Origin: Myxococcales bacterium
Lineage (GTDB): Bacteria > Myxococcota_A > UBA9160 > UBA4427
Assembly: GCA_012959805.1 (NCBI GenBank)
Contig: DUCN01000057.1
Location: 38,807 to 102,806, forward strand
DNA: 64,000 bases
Reading direction: 5' to 3'
The translations under genes and the position numbers were made by a program. Each line of letters starts with the position of its first letter. The first letter of the stretch is position 1. The notes below the pieces were generated by a model that worked only from the letters and a program-made list of their open reading frames with translations, did no database searches and was not told the origin of the DNA. Below are positions 35,204 to 45,478 of this stretch, piece after piece.

Positions 35204-36196
35204 TCAACCATCAAGCATGCGAATCTCGACCCTTGCGCGATGACGTGTGATCTCACGTTGCTGCGTTTGTCGTGTCTCTTCTTCGTACCAGTCCTCTAGA
35301 ACGCGCATCCGAACTTCTGCGTAGGGCGACACGCGAGCATCGACGCGTTTGTGAATCCAGACGAGATGAACTCCAAAAACGGATTCGATGGGCTGGGTCC
35401 ACTGCATGATCGCAACGTTCTGTATCTCGGCGCCGAAGGCCGGGCCAAGTCTGGCGACAATCTGTGTGGGGGAGGCATTTCGCAGGTCGTGACCGGAAAG
35501 AAACGGGTCGCCACGCCGAGTGGCCGCTTCCAAGAATGCCCCCTCATCCGTGAGATGCTGAAAGACAACATCAGCGTCTGCCGCGGTTCTTTCTCGTCTC
35601 TTGTCCCGGGAAAAAAAGACGTGGGAAAAATCGAGTCGTGGTGCCTCGGTCCAGCGCTCGGCATTCTCCTGGTAAAAGGTCCGCAGATCGGATTCCGAAG
35701 GCATCTCGGATCGAACGCCCGCTTCGAGCAGCGCCTTCACACGGTCGACGAGTCGACGCTGAGACACGGGATCACTCGACTCCATTTCCAGTTCGAATGC
35801 TCGTTCGAGAAGCACATTATCGCTTTCATGCGTCTGGGTGGCTTCTAGGAATCGCATGTTCTGGATCAGGCGCCGACGCACCACAGGATCCGAATGGTGG
35901 AGGCCAAGGGCTTTCGCCTGAGCCAACCACAGCCTCTTCTCGATGATCTGGCTCTCGAGCGCGCGCTTCTCTTGAGGACTCGCCGTTCGACCGACCTGCG
36001 ATTCGAATGCCGATACGGTTTCTGCAATATCACTGCGCCGAACCTCGATCGTCATTCGATCGGGTGTCGCCACCCAGAGCCCCCGAATGACGAAGAACGC
36101 AAGGCCGACGAGCACGAAATGGCTCAGAGGCGAGCGAATCCGCGAGGCTGCCTTTTTGCGGAGGACAACTCGCTGGCTCATCGGCCGATTGACCAT
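35204..36196 (-). CDS. Peptidyl-prolyl cis-trans isomerase, parvulin type, membrane anchored
   Basis: A 330-residue protein with an N-terminal membrane helix (about residues 25-45), a SurA/PrsA-like helical chaperone region (50-190), and a parvulin fold in the last 120 residues (PSESDLRTFYQENAERW, then DFSHVFFS, DPFLSGHDLRN, IESVFGVHLVWI). It would act in the periplasm on folding of exported proteins. The order helix-chaperone-parvulin matches PpiD/PrsA-like proteins, though it is shorter than PpiD (about 620). A second ATG five codons in is an alternative start. Convergent with yjbQ. Confidence 0.82.
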   Translation of the reverse strand: MVNRPMSQRVVLRKKAASRIRSPLSHFVLVGLAFFVIRGLWVATPDRMTIEVRRSDIAETVSAFESQVGRTASPQEKRALESQIIEKRLWLAQAKALGLHHSDPVVRRRLIQNMRFLEATQTHESDNVLLERAFELEMESSDPVSQRRLVDRVKALLEAGVRSEMPSESDLRTFYQENAERWTEAPRLDFSHVFFSRDKRRERTAADADVVFQHLTDEGAFLEAATRRGDPFLSGHDLRNASPTQIVARLGPAFGAEIQNVAIMQWTQPIESVFGVHLVWIHKRVDARVSPYAEVRMRVLEDWYEEETRQTQQREITRHRARVEIRMLDG

Positions 36197-36320
36197 TTAT
36201 GCATTGCCCCGGAATCGATATCCTGCGGAGGACGACTCGCCGGTCGGGACGCTACGGCCGACCACTGAACGGGGCGGAAGCAGGAGCGGTGAGCCGCTTT
36301 CTCAAGGGGAGTTTCAGAAA

Positions 36321-37562
36321 ATGACAATCGCAACAAGCTACCAGATACTGGCTTGCATCGGATTGACCTTCAGTGCATTGACGTTCTACCGCGTGAGACT
36401 GTTTGCCGGGCTTACCGTACCGACGTTCGTGATCGGGTGGCTTCGCGGAGAGCTGGCGCTTCAGACGATCGCCGTCGAGGCAATCGGTACATTCTTTTTT
36501 TGGCGAGCCGGGGCATTCGAGTCCGGGGCAGGGCAATTGGGCTTCGTGCTGAGTCTGGTCTCTTGGGCGATGCTAGTACTGGTCGCTCGACGGGGCGTTG
36601 GGGCGGGGCAAGAAATTGCGGACGCGCTCGCCCCGGCGAAGATTCAGCCCGAAGCGGACGTCTCTGCCTTTCATGGATTCGCGCTGCCTTTCGGGTTCAA
36701 GCATCCCTCCGTTCACACGATCCGGAGTGTTGAGTACGGGGAATCGCTGCCCGGTGACAAAGGCGGGCGGAACCTTCTGGATCTCGTGCTTCCCCGCGCA
36801 GCCAAGTCTGGCGATCGCCGTCCGGTGCTTCTGCAGGTGCACGGCGGTGGCTGGATCATTGGAGACAAACGGGAGCAGGGCAAACCCTTGATGACCCATC
36901 TGGCCTCGCGTGGATGGATCTGTGTCGCCATCAACTATCGACTGAGTCCACAAGCGACGATGCCCGATCATATCGTCGACGTGAAAAGATCGATCGCCTG
37001 GATTCGTGAACACATCGAAGAGTATGGGGGCGATCCAGAATTTTTGTGCCTAACCGGGGGCTCGGCGGGTGGACATCTCTGTTCGTTGGCTGCGCTGACC
37101 CCGAACGACCCAAACTTTCAGCCAGGCTTCGAGAGCGTTGATACGCGGATCAACGGCTGCGTTCCCTTCTACGGTGTTTTCGACTTCGTGGACCGCGCCG
37201 GGGATCGTCCACTTGGCAAGATGAGTGATTTTCTGGGACCGATCGTGTTCAAGTCCAAACCAGATGAAAAGCCGGAACTCTGGGAATCGGTTTCACCGAT
37301 TACGCGAATCGGGTCGGATGCCCCGCCCTTCTTCGTCATCCAGGGGAGTCACGACAGTCTCGTGTTCTCGGGCGAGGCGGTCACCTTCGTCTCCGCACTG
37401 CGAGAGAAGAGCACGCAATGGGTGTTGCACGCCGAACTCTTCGGAGCACAGCATGCCTTCGAGATCTTCCATTCACCGCGTTCTGCGCATGCCGTTCGGG
37501 GCGCCACCGCGTTTCTCGAGGGAGTGCACGCGGAGTATAAAGGGGAGCGGGCATCGGTCTGA
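36321..37562 (+). CDS. Alpha/beta hydrolase (hormone-sensitive-lipase-like esterase)
   Basis: Starting at the ATG 36321 (AAGGGGAG ten bases upstream), 413 residues. The first 110 residues contain three or four hydrophobic helices, so it is membrane bound. The hydrolase domain has the oxyanion HGGGW (about residue 174), the nucleophile GGSAGG (Ser near 249), and the likely acid and base in QGSHDSLV (about 345) and AQHAFE (about 377). This layout, a membrane part plus HSL-like esterase, resembles lipid esterases of Mycobacteria and deltaproteobacteria. Substrate unknown. The longer upstream frame has no ribosome-binding site and lies across the previous gene. Confidence 0.82.
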   Translation: MTIATSYQILACIGLTFSALTFYRVRLFAGLTVPTFVIGWLRGELALQTIAVEAIGTFFFWRAGAFESGAGQLGFVLSLVSWAMLVLVARRGVGAGQEIADALAPAKIQPEADVSAFHGFALPFGFKHPSVHTIRSVEYGESLPGDKGGRNLLDLVLPRAAKSGDRRPVLLQVHGGGWIIGDKREQGKPLMTHLASRGWICVAINYRLSPQATMPDHIVDVKRSIAWIREHIEEYGGDPEFLCLTGGSAGGHLCSLAALTPNDPNFQPGFESVDTRINGCVPFYGVFDFVDRAGDRPLGKMSDFLGPIVFKSKPDEKPELWESVSPITRIGSDAPPFFVIQGSHDSLVFSGEAVTFVSALREKSTQWVLHAELFGAQHAFEIFHSPRSAHAVRGATAFLEGVHAEYKGERASV

Positions 37563-37625
37563 TCACACTGAGACTGACTGCGTAGCCGGTGACTGCCGCC
37601 CATCGGCTGGCTACGCTTCGCCGTC

Positions 37626-38384
37626 ATGGAACTACGACTCGACGGAAAAGTGGCGCTGGTGACCGGAGGCTCGCGGGGAATTGGCAAATCCATCGCGCAG
37701 ACGTTCGTCGAAGCCGGCGCGCAGGTGATGATTACTTCCCGAAAGGCCGAGGCTTGCGAAGCCGCGGTGAAAGAAATCGGCGACGGGGCGCATTTCGAAG
37801 CCGGTCATATCGGAAAAGAAGAAGACACCGCTCGCGTGATCGAGGCCACTCTCGACCGGCTCGGCCGGATCGACATCCTGATCAACAACGCGGCGACGAA
37901 TCCCTATGCCGGTCCGATCATTGCGATCGACCGCTCACGCTGGGACAAGACGTTCTCGACCAATCTAACCGCACCACTCTTTTGGACACAAAAGGTCTGG
38001 GACGACTGGATGAAGGAAAACGGCGGCTCGGTCATCAACATCGCCAGCGTGGGCGGATTCGGAACCAGCCCGATCCTGGGCGTGTATGACATCACGAAGG
38101 CTGCCTTGATTCATGTGACGAAACAGTTGGCCGCAGAGCTTGCACCTAAGGTTCGCGTGAACGCGCTGGCGCCGGGGCTGGTCAAGACCGATTTTGCGAA
38201 GGCGCTCTGGGAAGATGGGAAGGGCGACGAGGTTGCAAAAGCCTATCCGCTCGAACGGCTGGGAGAGGTCGAGGACGTGGCCGCCGCGGCATTATTTCTG
38301 GCTGCCGAGAGCGGCCGATGGGTGACGGGTCAGACCTGGGTGCTCGATGGCGGCGGGATGATCGCTTACAAGCCGACGACCTGA
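37626..38384 (+). CDS. Short-chain dehydrogenase/reductase, FabG-like
   Basis: A 252-residue NAD(P)-dependent oxidoreductase. The cofactor motif TGGSRGIG is at residues 13-20, NNAAT near 88-92, and the catalytic triad Ser141, Tyr154 and Lys158 (IASVGG, YDITK) is complete. The C-terminal segment with WVTGQTWVLDGG is typical. Relatives reduce 3-oxoacyl-CoA or steroids; substrate unknown. Its last 93 bases overlap the remnant of the HxlR gene on the other strand. Confidence 0.9.
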   Translation: MELRLDGKVALVTGGSRGIGKSIAQTFVEAGAQVMITSRKAEACEAAVKEIGDGAHFEAGHIGKEEDTARVIEATLDRLGRIDILINNAATNPYAGPIIAIDRSRWDKTFSTNLTAPLFWTQKVWDDWMKENGGSVINIASVGGFGTSPILGVYDITKAALIHVTKQLAAELAPKVRVNALAPGLVKTDFAKALWEDGKGDEVAKAYPLERLGEVEDVAAAALFLAAESGRWVTGQTWVLDGGGMIAYKPTT

Positions 38385-38666
38385 GTTCACTTGCGGCCGG
38401 TGGATCGACGCGACCGAGGGGCAGGTGTTGCGCTGCTTTCTTGTACCGCGTGGCGTGACCATCTTGCCGGATTTTTGGTCGTGCATGATCAAAGGCTCAT
38501 TGCCGACTCCGAAGACCCATGTGTCGCCCCATTCTCGAAGCGTCATCAGAATGGGCAGGAGGCCGAAGAAGGCATCGCGAATGATCAGCAGGGACCACCC
38601 ATCGCCGAAGATGTCGAGACTTCGAGCGATTGCGCAATTCTGATCCCCAAAACGCTTGCGTCCCAT
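38292..38666 (-). pseudogene. HxlR-type regulator, internally deleted
   Basis: The frame starts like an HxlR winged-helix regulator (MGRKRFGDQNCAIARSL, IFGDGWSLLIIRDAFFG), then jumps directly to the C-terminal half (LPILMTLREWGDTWVFG, EPLIMHDQKSG). In intact members about 50 residues, including the recognition helix and wing, lie between these two parts, so an in-frame deletion of about 150 bases has removed the DNA-binding core. The C-terminus also runs on past the usual end into the convergent SDR gene. It should not bind DNA; a residual product may be made. Likely former regulator of the SDR or the oxidoreductase. Confidence 0.65.
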
Positions 38667-38787
38667 ATAGAGAGCCGAGCGAAGAAGCGCGAAGTATGGT
38701 TTGGTAAAGAGACTAAATGAACCAACTCGGCTTCGTGCCCTCAGACGCCCGAGACGAGGCCCAGCCCTACGCTCGAAGGAGAACTCT

Positions 38788-41060
38788 ATGAGCGAAGCGA
38801 ATACTCGAGAGACTTCACCCTGGCAGCCCAGTGCTTGCATCCTCTGCGAGTGCAATTGTGGCATCGAAATTCAGTTGGGCGGCGAAGGCGATCGACGTCT
38901 GACTCGAGTCCGCGGTGACAAAGCCCATCCCGCCTCAGAGGGATATGCGTGCGAGAAACCATCTCGTTTGGATTTCTATCAGAACGATCCGGAGCGTCTA
39001 ACCAAGCCGCTTCGAAGACGCGCCGACGGAACATTTGAGGAGATCGAGTGGGAAACCGCGATCCGAGAAGTGGCCGAACGCTTCCTCGCCATTCGCGAAG
39101 AACACGGTGGCGAGGCGATCTTCTACTACGGTGGCGGCGGACAGGGCAATCATCTGCCCGGGGCCTATTCAACTTCACTGCGGTCCACTCTGGGTTCCCG
39201 CTATCGCTCAAATGCGCTGGCCCAGGAGAAGACCGGCGAGGCGTGGTCGCAACAAAAATGCTAGGTGCCTTTACCCGGGGCGATTTCGAAACCTGCGAGG
39301 TCGGTGTCTTCATCGGTAAGAATCCATGGTTTTCCCATGGCATTCCCCGCGCACGGGTCACGCTTCGCGAGCTTTCGAAGGACCCTGATCGCTGCATGAT
39401 CGTGATTGATCCGAGGCGCAGCGAGACCGCGGATCTCGCTGACATTCATCTTCAGGTAAAGCCGGGCGGAGATGCGTGGCTGCTCTCGGCGATCTTTGCC
39501 GTCTTCGTTCAAGAGGGATTGTTGGCGGAGCAATGGCTAGCGGAGCACTCCGACGGCCTCGACGAAGTGCTTCCGCATTTCGAGTCACTGCCGATCGGAC
39601 TCTATTGCGAAAAATCTGGTGTCGAAGAGGATCTCGTTCGCAAGGCGGCTCGCCGAATTGCCAGCGCCAAGAGCGCCGCGTTCTTCGAAGATCTTGGCGT
39701 GCAGATGAATCGGCATTCGACGTTGGTGAGTTATCTGCATCGACTGGTCGCCTACGGAACGGGCAATTATGGGCGTGCGGGCTCGACCTACCCGGTGACC
39801 TCGCTGCAGTCGTTGCTGAGTGGCTCGGGGGCGTCCGAGGACTACCGAACGCCTGTGACTCAATCGAGAGTCATCATCGGACTCACACCCTGCAACGTCA
39901 TTCCTGACGAGATCCTGACCGATCATCCAAAGCGATTCAGAGCCATGTTTGTCGAGGCAAATAATCCGGTCCATTCACTCGCCGACAGCCGGCGTATGAG
40001 AGAGGCCTTCGAGGCGCTCGATCTTGTCGTCGTCGTTGATGTAGCCATGACCGAGACGGCGATGGTGGCGGACTATGTCCTGCCGGTGGCCACACAATTC
40101 GAGAAGGCCGAGGCCACGTTTTTCAATTTCGAGTTTCCGAAGAATTACTTTCACTTGCGTCATGCGTTGCTCGAGCCGCCCGATGGACTCTTCTCCGAGG
40201 CCGAGCTTCACGCCCGGTTGGCCGAGGCCATGGGATCGATGCCGATGGCGGCGGTTGAGGCATTACGGGAGGCCTGGGATCTTGGGCGCCCAGAGTTCAG
40301 GGCCAAATTCTTCGAGTTGATGACGACGGATCCGAGCTTCGCCACGATGGCGCCGGTGGTTCTTTTTCGTGCAATTGGAGACAAGCTTCCCAAAGGCACC
40401 GCAGAGGGAGCCGTCACCTGGGCGCTCGCGCAAATGGCCGCGCAGAAGACGCCCGACTCGATCCGCCGTGCCGGAATCGGACAGGAAGAGGGCTCGGACC
40501 TCGGCGACGCGCTCTTCGACGCGATCATCGCGGGAAACCGCGGCGTAGTCTTCGCGGTCGACGAATGGAAGGATTGTGCCGACAAAATTGCCACGCCTAA
40601 CGGCCGAATCCAGATGTCGGTTCCCGAACTCTTCGAGGAACTCGATGGATTGGCCACCGAAGCGCGGATGCTAAAGGATCCAGAATACCCCTTCGTGCTC
40701 TCCGCGGGCGAAAGACGTTCGTTTACCGCGAACACGATCTTGCGCAATCCGGGCTGGCGAAAAAAGGACGCTTCCGGCGCGCTTCGGATTAGTCCAGATG
40801 ACGCCATTCGTCTCGGCCTCGACAACGGAGGCACGGCGCGGCTCACGACGCGAAGCGGCAGCGCGAAAGTCCAGATTGAAGTCTCGGACCGGATGCAGAA
40901 CGGCCATATCTCCCTGCCCAATGGCACGGGACTTCGTCATCGCGATGCAAAGGATATCGGTGGGATCGCGCCCAACGAGCTGACGTCGACGGAGGATCGA
41001 GATCCCATTGCGGGAACGCCCTGGCACAAAAGCACGGCGGCTCGAATCGAAGTGATCTAG
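38788..41060 (+). pseudogene. Molybdopterin oxidoreductase, broken by a frameshift
   Basis: A molybdenum bis-MGD enzyme of the formate dehydrogenase/nitrate reductase family. The ATG 38788 has AAGGAGA upstream. The N-terminal part has the [4Fe-4S] cysteines C17, C20, C24 and C55 (CILCECNCG, YACEKP) and goes to a TAG at 39262-39264. The remaining 600 residues continue in the next frame (GAFTRGDFETCEVGVFIGKNPW and on). One extra base, or a slip back by one, at the A5 run 39254-39258 restores a single chain ...GEAWSQQKMLGAFTRG. Cause may be a real mutation, a sequencing or assembly error, or frameshifting. The remaining protein looks complete to the C-terminal cofactor-binding domain. Confidence 0.75.
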
Positions 41061-41118
41061 CGGGCGTGCGCCACTGACCCCGTGCACGTTTTTTTCTCGA
41101 CTTGTCGTTCGCGTCCGC

Positions 41119-42243
41119 TCACTCGAATGGCATCTCAAAGACGGGTTCCGGCGAGTCGGGCTCGATGACTCGAATGATCGTGAGATCTCGTTCCCCGGAG
41201 CGTCCGATGTCGATGACGACGAAGCCGGGCGCAGCGTGGGCAAAGAGTGTCTCGGGAAGATCGGTCACGGTCGAAACCCGTTCGACCGCACCCGCGCCGC
41301 TGACGATATAGAGCCCGGCGACATCTCCGGCTTCGAGAAGCTGGAGACTGTGGTCGTGCCCCGCAGCGTAGATCTCTGGAGGGTTTCGCCTCATGACCTC
41401 CTGGGTGCGCTCGATCCAGTCGGCATAGGTCGGTTCGTAGGTGTTGGCGAGTCCGCCAGCGATCCACCCAAGTGGCGTCACGATCATGTCCACGAGAAAA
41501 CCGTAGGTGAGCCCGCCGTGAGGTCCGCCCGTCAGCATGGGATAATGCGAGCTCAGGATGACGAAATCCTCCGCGTGACGAGCGAGCTCGTGATCGAGCT
41601 GTTCTAGGAATTCGGCCTGAGTCTGAGGCCGAGGACAGTCCTTGCGGAGTCGAGTATTGATCCATGGAGTGGGATCGAGAGCAATGAAGACGACGGCGGC
41701 CTGGCTGGAGCTAGGATCCCAAAGCACACGTTTGTCGGGACCCATGCAGCCGTCCTTGGGAATGAACTCGGCCTGGCCGTCGGACCATGTGTCGACGAAG
41801 GCCTGCTGATTGCGAATCGCCTCCGCATTCATTTTCTTCGGCCAGAGTCCCCAATCGTGATTGCCCGGGATGAAGATCTTCCTGGCCCGGGTCGCGGCGA
41901 GCTGATGGGAGAGAATATTCTCTCCGTGCTCCCGGTCTTCGCTTGTTAGGCCTTCGTTGTAGATGTTGTCCCCGAGAAAGAGAACGCTGCTGGATTCGAC
42001 CTCTGTCGCCCATTGGTCGAGGGCTGCGAGAGTCGGGTCGTTTTCGAGGTAGTAGCCGGTGTCACCGATCAATAGGACCCGGTGGTGAATCTCGAATCCC
42101 TCAATCTCTTGCTCGACGCCAGCGAGTCGTTCCGCGATCCAAGGCGGTTCCTCCGCGGTGTGGAGGGCGCCAGACAGGCGATGTGCGCATCCGGAGAGTG
42201 AGACGACGAGCAGACTGGAGAGCAGGAGGCCGCGGCAGAACAT
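41119..42243 (-). CDS. Lipoprotein metallophosphoesterase
   Basis: A 374-residue protein with a lipoprotein signal (LVVSLSGC, Cys19). The calcineurin-like metal motifs are in order: LIGDTG, LFLGDNIYN, IPGNHDWG, SSHYP and AAGHDHSLQ. It probably sits in the outer membrane facing the periplasm and cleaves a phosphoester; the substrate is unknown. Relatives include purple acid phosphatase-like proteins. Minus strand, 58 bases from the oxidoreductase stop. Confidence 0.87.
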   Translation of the reverse strand: MFCRGLLLSSLLVVSLSGCAHRLSGALHTAEEPPWIAERLAGVEQEIEGFEIHHRVLLIGDTGYYLENDPTLAALDQWATEVESSSVLFLGDNIYNEGLTSEDREHGENILSHQLAATRARKIFIPGNHDWGLWPKKMNAEAIRNQQAFVDTWSDGQAEFIPKDGCMGPDKRVLWDPSSSQAAVVFIALDPTPWINTRLRKDCPRPQTQAEFLEQLDHELARHAEDFVILSSHYPMLTGGPHGGLTYGFLVDMIVTPLGWIAGGLANTYEPTYADWIERTQEVMRRNPPEIYAAGHDHSLQLLEAGDVAGLYIVSGAGAVERVSTVTDLPETLFAHAAPGFVVIDIGRSGERDLTIIRVIEPDSPEPVFEMPFE

Positions 42244-42739
42244 GAATCATCCTCGATAGAGTGGAATGAAAGACGGAGGCGCCCCGTCGTGACGGGCGGC
42301 TATGACAATGGGGGACGGGAGAGGGAAGCGGAGAATCGCAAATCTGGACTCAAGACGACAGTCCCGATGGGGCGTAGGGTTTGGTGGGACTTCGAGGCAG
42401 CGGCAGAGGGCGCTGGCTCGATTCACCCGAATCCTGACACCTGAAATATTGCACCGTGCGGCCGCGTTTGCGCGACGCCCCTTCGATCGAGCGGCACTCA
42501 TTGCCCGTGCGCGTTTCCGGGGCATTCCAGTGGTGGATGTACCTGGCGGGGACGAGGGGCGACGTCTGATTGCCTATTTGCGCCGGCGGGGACGCTCGAT
42601 CCGATGATGGTGAGTCTGCTTCGAGATTTATTGCGCACGGGGAGTCGCTTCGCGCGGTCAAGACTTTCCATTCGCAAAAGAGCAACGCGGTCGTTCCCCC
42701 GATTCAGCTCCTGCCACGAGCCGGCGCAAGAATAGATCA

Positions 42740-43024
42740 ATGCTGCTCGACCAACAGATCGTGGCCATCGAAGCGGTCTTTGAAGCAGCGGCCATCCCCA
42801 TTGCGTTCGGTGGGGCGCAGGCTCTCGCCTACTAGGGCGCGATTCGGGCGAGCCCCGAACTCGATCTGAACCTTTGCGTCGCAGCGAGTGAAGGCCAGCG
42901 CATTCTCGATGCACTCGACCAATTGGGTACCGCCGTTTCAACTTCTGGGCTGCTGGTCTTGATCGAGCGAGATGAGCAGGTTCGCGTCTTCAGGGATGGA
43001 ACAGCGATCGGTCTCTTCGAGTAG
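42740..43024 (+). pseudogene. Nucleotidyltransferase-like gene with in-frame amber stop
   Basis: From the ATG at 42740 the frame reads AIPIAFGGAQALAY, then TAG (42833-42835), then GAIRASPELDLNLCVA and continues to a second TAG at 43022. The sequence on both sides matches the typical head of small nucleotidyltransferases (AFGGAxALAYHGxxRxTxDLDL), where a His or Tyr occupies the amber position. The C-terminal half of the family is absent; downstream sequence is broken in all frames. It is a degraded gene. The region 42244-42739 before it holds only unrecognised Arg-rich frames. Confidence 0.55.
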
Positions 43025-43206
43025 ATCTCGCCCCCTGGATGCGAGAACCTCGCCAGCCGAGATCGGTGCCTTCTTCCGCCAAAACCAGGAAGATCCGTAG
43101 CTACTCGAAGTCCATGCCCAGCTCCTTAGAGTTCGGGCGCAGTCGCGAGTTTTGCGGGTTGGGACGTTGGGGCGATGTCCGGTTCGTTTTGCCCAGCTTC
43201 AGCTCG

Positions 43207-44457
43207 TTAGTCGATGATCGCTGGATAGATGATCGACTTCAGCTGTCCGCGAAAATTGAAGACTCGCGATGGCATGAGCTGGGTCATGAAGATGGTGATG
43301 AGCTCTTCGCTGGGGTCGACCCAGAACGCCGTGCTCGCTGCTCCACCCCAAGCGAATTCGCCGGGGCTTCCCACGATTTGCGATTTGGCGGGATCGAGTT
43401 GGACCGAAAATCCAAGGCCGAAGCCCACACCCTCGTAGGTCGTTTCCGAAAACGCTCCCGTTGCCAGGTCTGTTAGGTCTTGCCCGTTGGGCAGATGATT
43501 GGATGTCATCAACTCGAGCGTCTTGCGTCCGAGGAGCCGATGTCCATTCAATTCTCCATGGCCCAAGAGCATTCGGCAAAATTGGAGATAGTCGGCGGCC
43601 GTCGACACCAGTCCTCCACCGCCCGAAAAGAACGACGTGGGCTGGGTATATACGCTGGTGGCGGGATCATCCTCGAGGCGCGGTCGTTTATCTCGGCCAC
43701 GCGTGTAGTTGGCGGCGAAGCGATTGATCTTATCCGCTGGTACGACAAAGCCGGTGTCGACCATTCCGAGTGGTTCAAAGATCTGCTCCTGAAAGTATGC
43801 ATCCAGGGGCATACCGGAGATCAGCTCAATCAGATATCCGACGACGTCGCTTGCGACAGAGTAGTTCCAGGCTGTTCCTGGAGAGAACTCGAGTGGAACG
43901 CCAGCGAGTGTTTCGACCATCGAGCGCAGATCCTTCTGGCGGTCCCGGCCGATATCAAGCCTTCGATAGGCACGATCAACATTAGTGCGCTCCATGAAAT
44001 CGTAGGTCAGACCGGATGTATGGGTGAGAAGATCTCGGATCGTCATCGGCCTTTCACAGGGCGACGTCACCCAATTCGGATGATTGCCGAGCTGATAGAC
44101 GCCGAGGTTCCGCCATTCCGGAATGAATTTATAGACGGGATCGTCGAGTTGGAAATGTCCGTGTTCGTAAAGCATCATGAGGGCCACGGACGTAATCGGC
44201 TTTGTCATGGAATAGATCCGAAAGATCGTGTCCGCGGTCATCGGCTTGCTCCGCTCGATGTCCATTTCACCGACAGCCGAGAGGTAAGCGACCTCGCCCT
44301 TGCGCGCCACGAGCGTGAGTGCTCCCGCTATTTTTCGAGGCGCGATGTAGCGCCTAGTCATATGCGCTTCGATTCGCGCGAGGCGTTCGCTGCAGAGTCC
44401 GACCGATTCGGGTCGGACGACGTGAATGGACTCCGCTGTTTCTGTCGCTTGGGTCAT
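43207..44457 (-). CDS. Serine hydrolase, beta-lactamase / esterase EstB family
   Basis: A 416-residue penicillin-binding-protein-fold hydrolase. The nucleophile motif is SMTK with Ser83; the second motif is the Tyr of AWNYSVASD (about 195), and a third motif is WGGAAST near 378. This is the class C beta-lactamase-like/EstB pattern, often an esterase and not an antibiotic-degrading enzyme. No signal peptide is seen. It is divergent from the CoA-isomerase genes that begin at 44578; it may belong to the same lipid-related cluster, which is inference. Confidence 0.88.
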   Translation of the reverse strand: MTQATETAESIHVVRPESVGLCSERLARIEAHMTRRYIAPRKIAGALTLVARKGEVAYLSAVGEMDIERSKPMTADTIFRIYSMTKPITSVALMMLYEHGHFQLDDPVYKFIPEWRNLGVYQLGNHPNWVTSPCERPMTIRDLLTHTSGLTYDFMERTNVDRAYRRLDIGRDRQKDLRSMVETLAGVPLEFSPGTAWNYSVASDVVGYLIELISGMPLDAYFQEQIFEPLGMVDTGFVVPADKINRFAANYTRGRDKRPRLEDDPATSVYTQPTSFFSGGGGLVSTAADYLQFCRMLLGHGELNGHRLLGRKTLELMTSNHLPNGQDLTDLATGAFSETTYEGVGFGLGFSVQLDPAKSQIVGSPGEFAWGGAASTAFWVDPSEELITIFMTQLMPSRVFNFRGQLKSIIYPAIID

Positions 44458-44577
44458 TTCGATTTCTCCGTGAGGAGAACTCTAACCAAGCGTCTTCCAG
44501 GCTGCCGTAGGCAAAATAGGCTCGATTCGATGGGCTAGGCTTTCCCTTCAGCGCATTTGGCGCAGTAAGGAGCGACC

Positions 44578-45429
44578 ATGCAGGATGGAAGCTTTACGGG
44601 CTTCGAAGTTGTCGTGCATCCGCCCGGCATCGCGGAGATCCGATTCAATCGTCCAGAGCGCCTCAATGGAATGACGCACTCACTGAAGCGAGACTTGATC
44701 GAAACCCTCGTTCAGGTTCAGATGGATGATGGCGTTCGCGTCGTGCTCTTCACGGGAACCGGGCGCGCCTTCTCTGCCGGTGATGATCTCAAGGGCTATG
44801 TGACGGCCGAGGCGGAGGAGAATGCCCGAGTGCCACCGCTTCCGGCCGGGCACGCGACACCAATCGGAACTTACGACGGACTTCGAACGGTGTCGCAGCA
44901 GGTGAATCTGACGATCCGCAATCTGGATAAGTTGAGTGTGGCCGCGATTGGCGGTCTTGCGATTCAAACCGGATTCTCGCTGACGCTGGCTTGCGATTTT
45001 CGGATCGCGAGTGAGTCGGCGCGAATGGGGAGTGCGACACTTCGTTTCGGACTCTTGCCGGACGAGGGCGGACAATTCCTGCTCGTCCAGCATCTCGGTG
45101 TGGCGAAAACCATGGATTTCTTGATGCGAAAGAAAATCATTGGGGCATCGGAAGCGTTGGAACTGGGTCTGGTTCATGAAGTCGTGCCCGATTCGGACTT
45201 GCCTGCTCGCGCGTTGGAACTCGCCATCGAGTTGGCAAACGGACCGCAGGTCTCTATGCGACTTCTCAAGCGCTCGATCTACAGCGCGGCGCAACTGACC
45301 TTCGAACAATCCCTCGACGAGATCGCTGCCAAAACGGCGATCAGCGATCATCATCCCGATGCGAAGGAGGGTGGCGCTGCCTTTCGTGAGAAACGCGAAG
45401 CCAAATTCAATCGTTGGCTCGATCGATAG
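44578..45429 (+). CDS. Enoyl-CoA hydratase/isomerase family, PaaG-like
   Basis: A 283-residue crotonase-fold protein. The oxyanion hole is formed by GRAFSAGDDLKG (about 62-73) and GLAIQTGFSLTLACDFRIAS (about 122-141). Both glutamates needed for hydration are missing: the first site is Ser (TGFSLTL) and the second is Thr (ATLRFG). The PDEGG motif keeps an aspartate in the place used by PaaG-type isomerases. It is thus better called an enoyl-CoA isomerase than hydratase. AGGAGCG precedes the ATG by four bases. A second paralogue follows 49 bases on. Confidence 0.85.
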   Translation: MQDGSFTGFEVVVHPPGIAEIRFNRPERLNGMTHSLKRDLIETLVQVQMDDGVRVVLFTGTGRAFSAGDDLKGYVTAEAEENARVPPLPAGHATPIGTYDGLRTVSQQVNLTIRNLDKLSVAAIGGLAIQTGFSLTLACDFRIASESARMGSATLRFGLLPDEGGQFLLVQHLGVAKTMDFLMRKKIIGASEALELGLVHEVVPDSDLPARALELAIELANGPQVSMRLLKRSIYSAAQLTFEQSLDEIAAKTAISDHHPDAKEGGAAFREKREAKFNRWLDR

Positions 45430-45478
45430 AGATCAGTTCGGACCGATCATCAACATTTCAAATCCAAAGGAGCCGATC

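Noticed and set aside
35200..35210. Zero-spacer convergent end of yjbQ and the isomerase gene as a hidden element
   Set aside because: Abutting convergent stops occur often in compact genomes and no structure is seen there.
42302..42607. Arg-rich 101-residue plus-strand frame
   Set aside because: No ribosome-binding site or recognised domain; composition fits a chance frame in GC-rich DNA. A decayed gene cannot be excluded.
43480..44538. Long plus-strand frame (352 residues) opposite the serine hydrolase
   Set aside because: It mirrors the minus-strand gene that has clear SxxK and WGG motifs; the plus frame has no family signal or ribosome-binding site.
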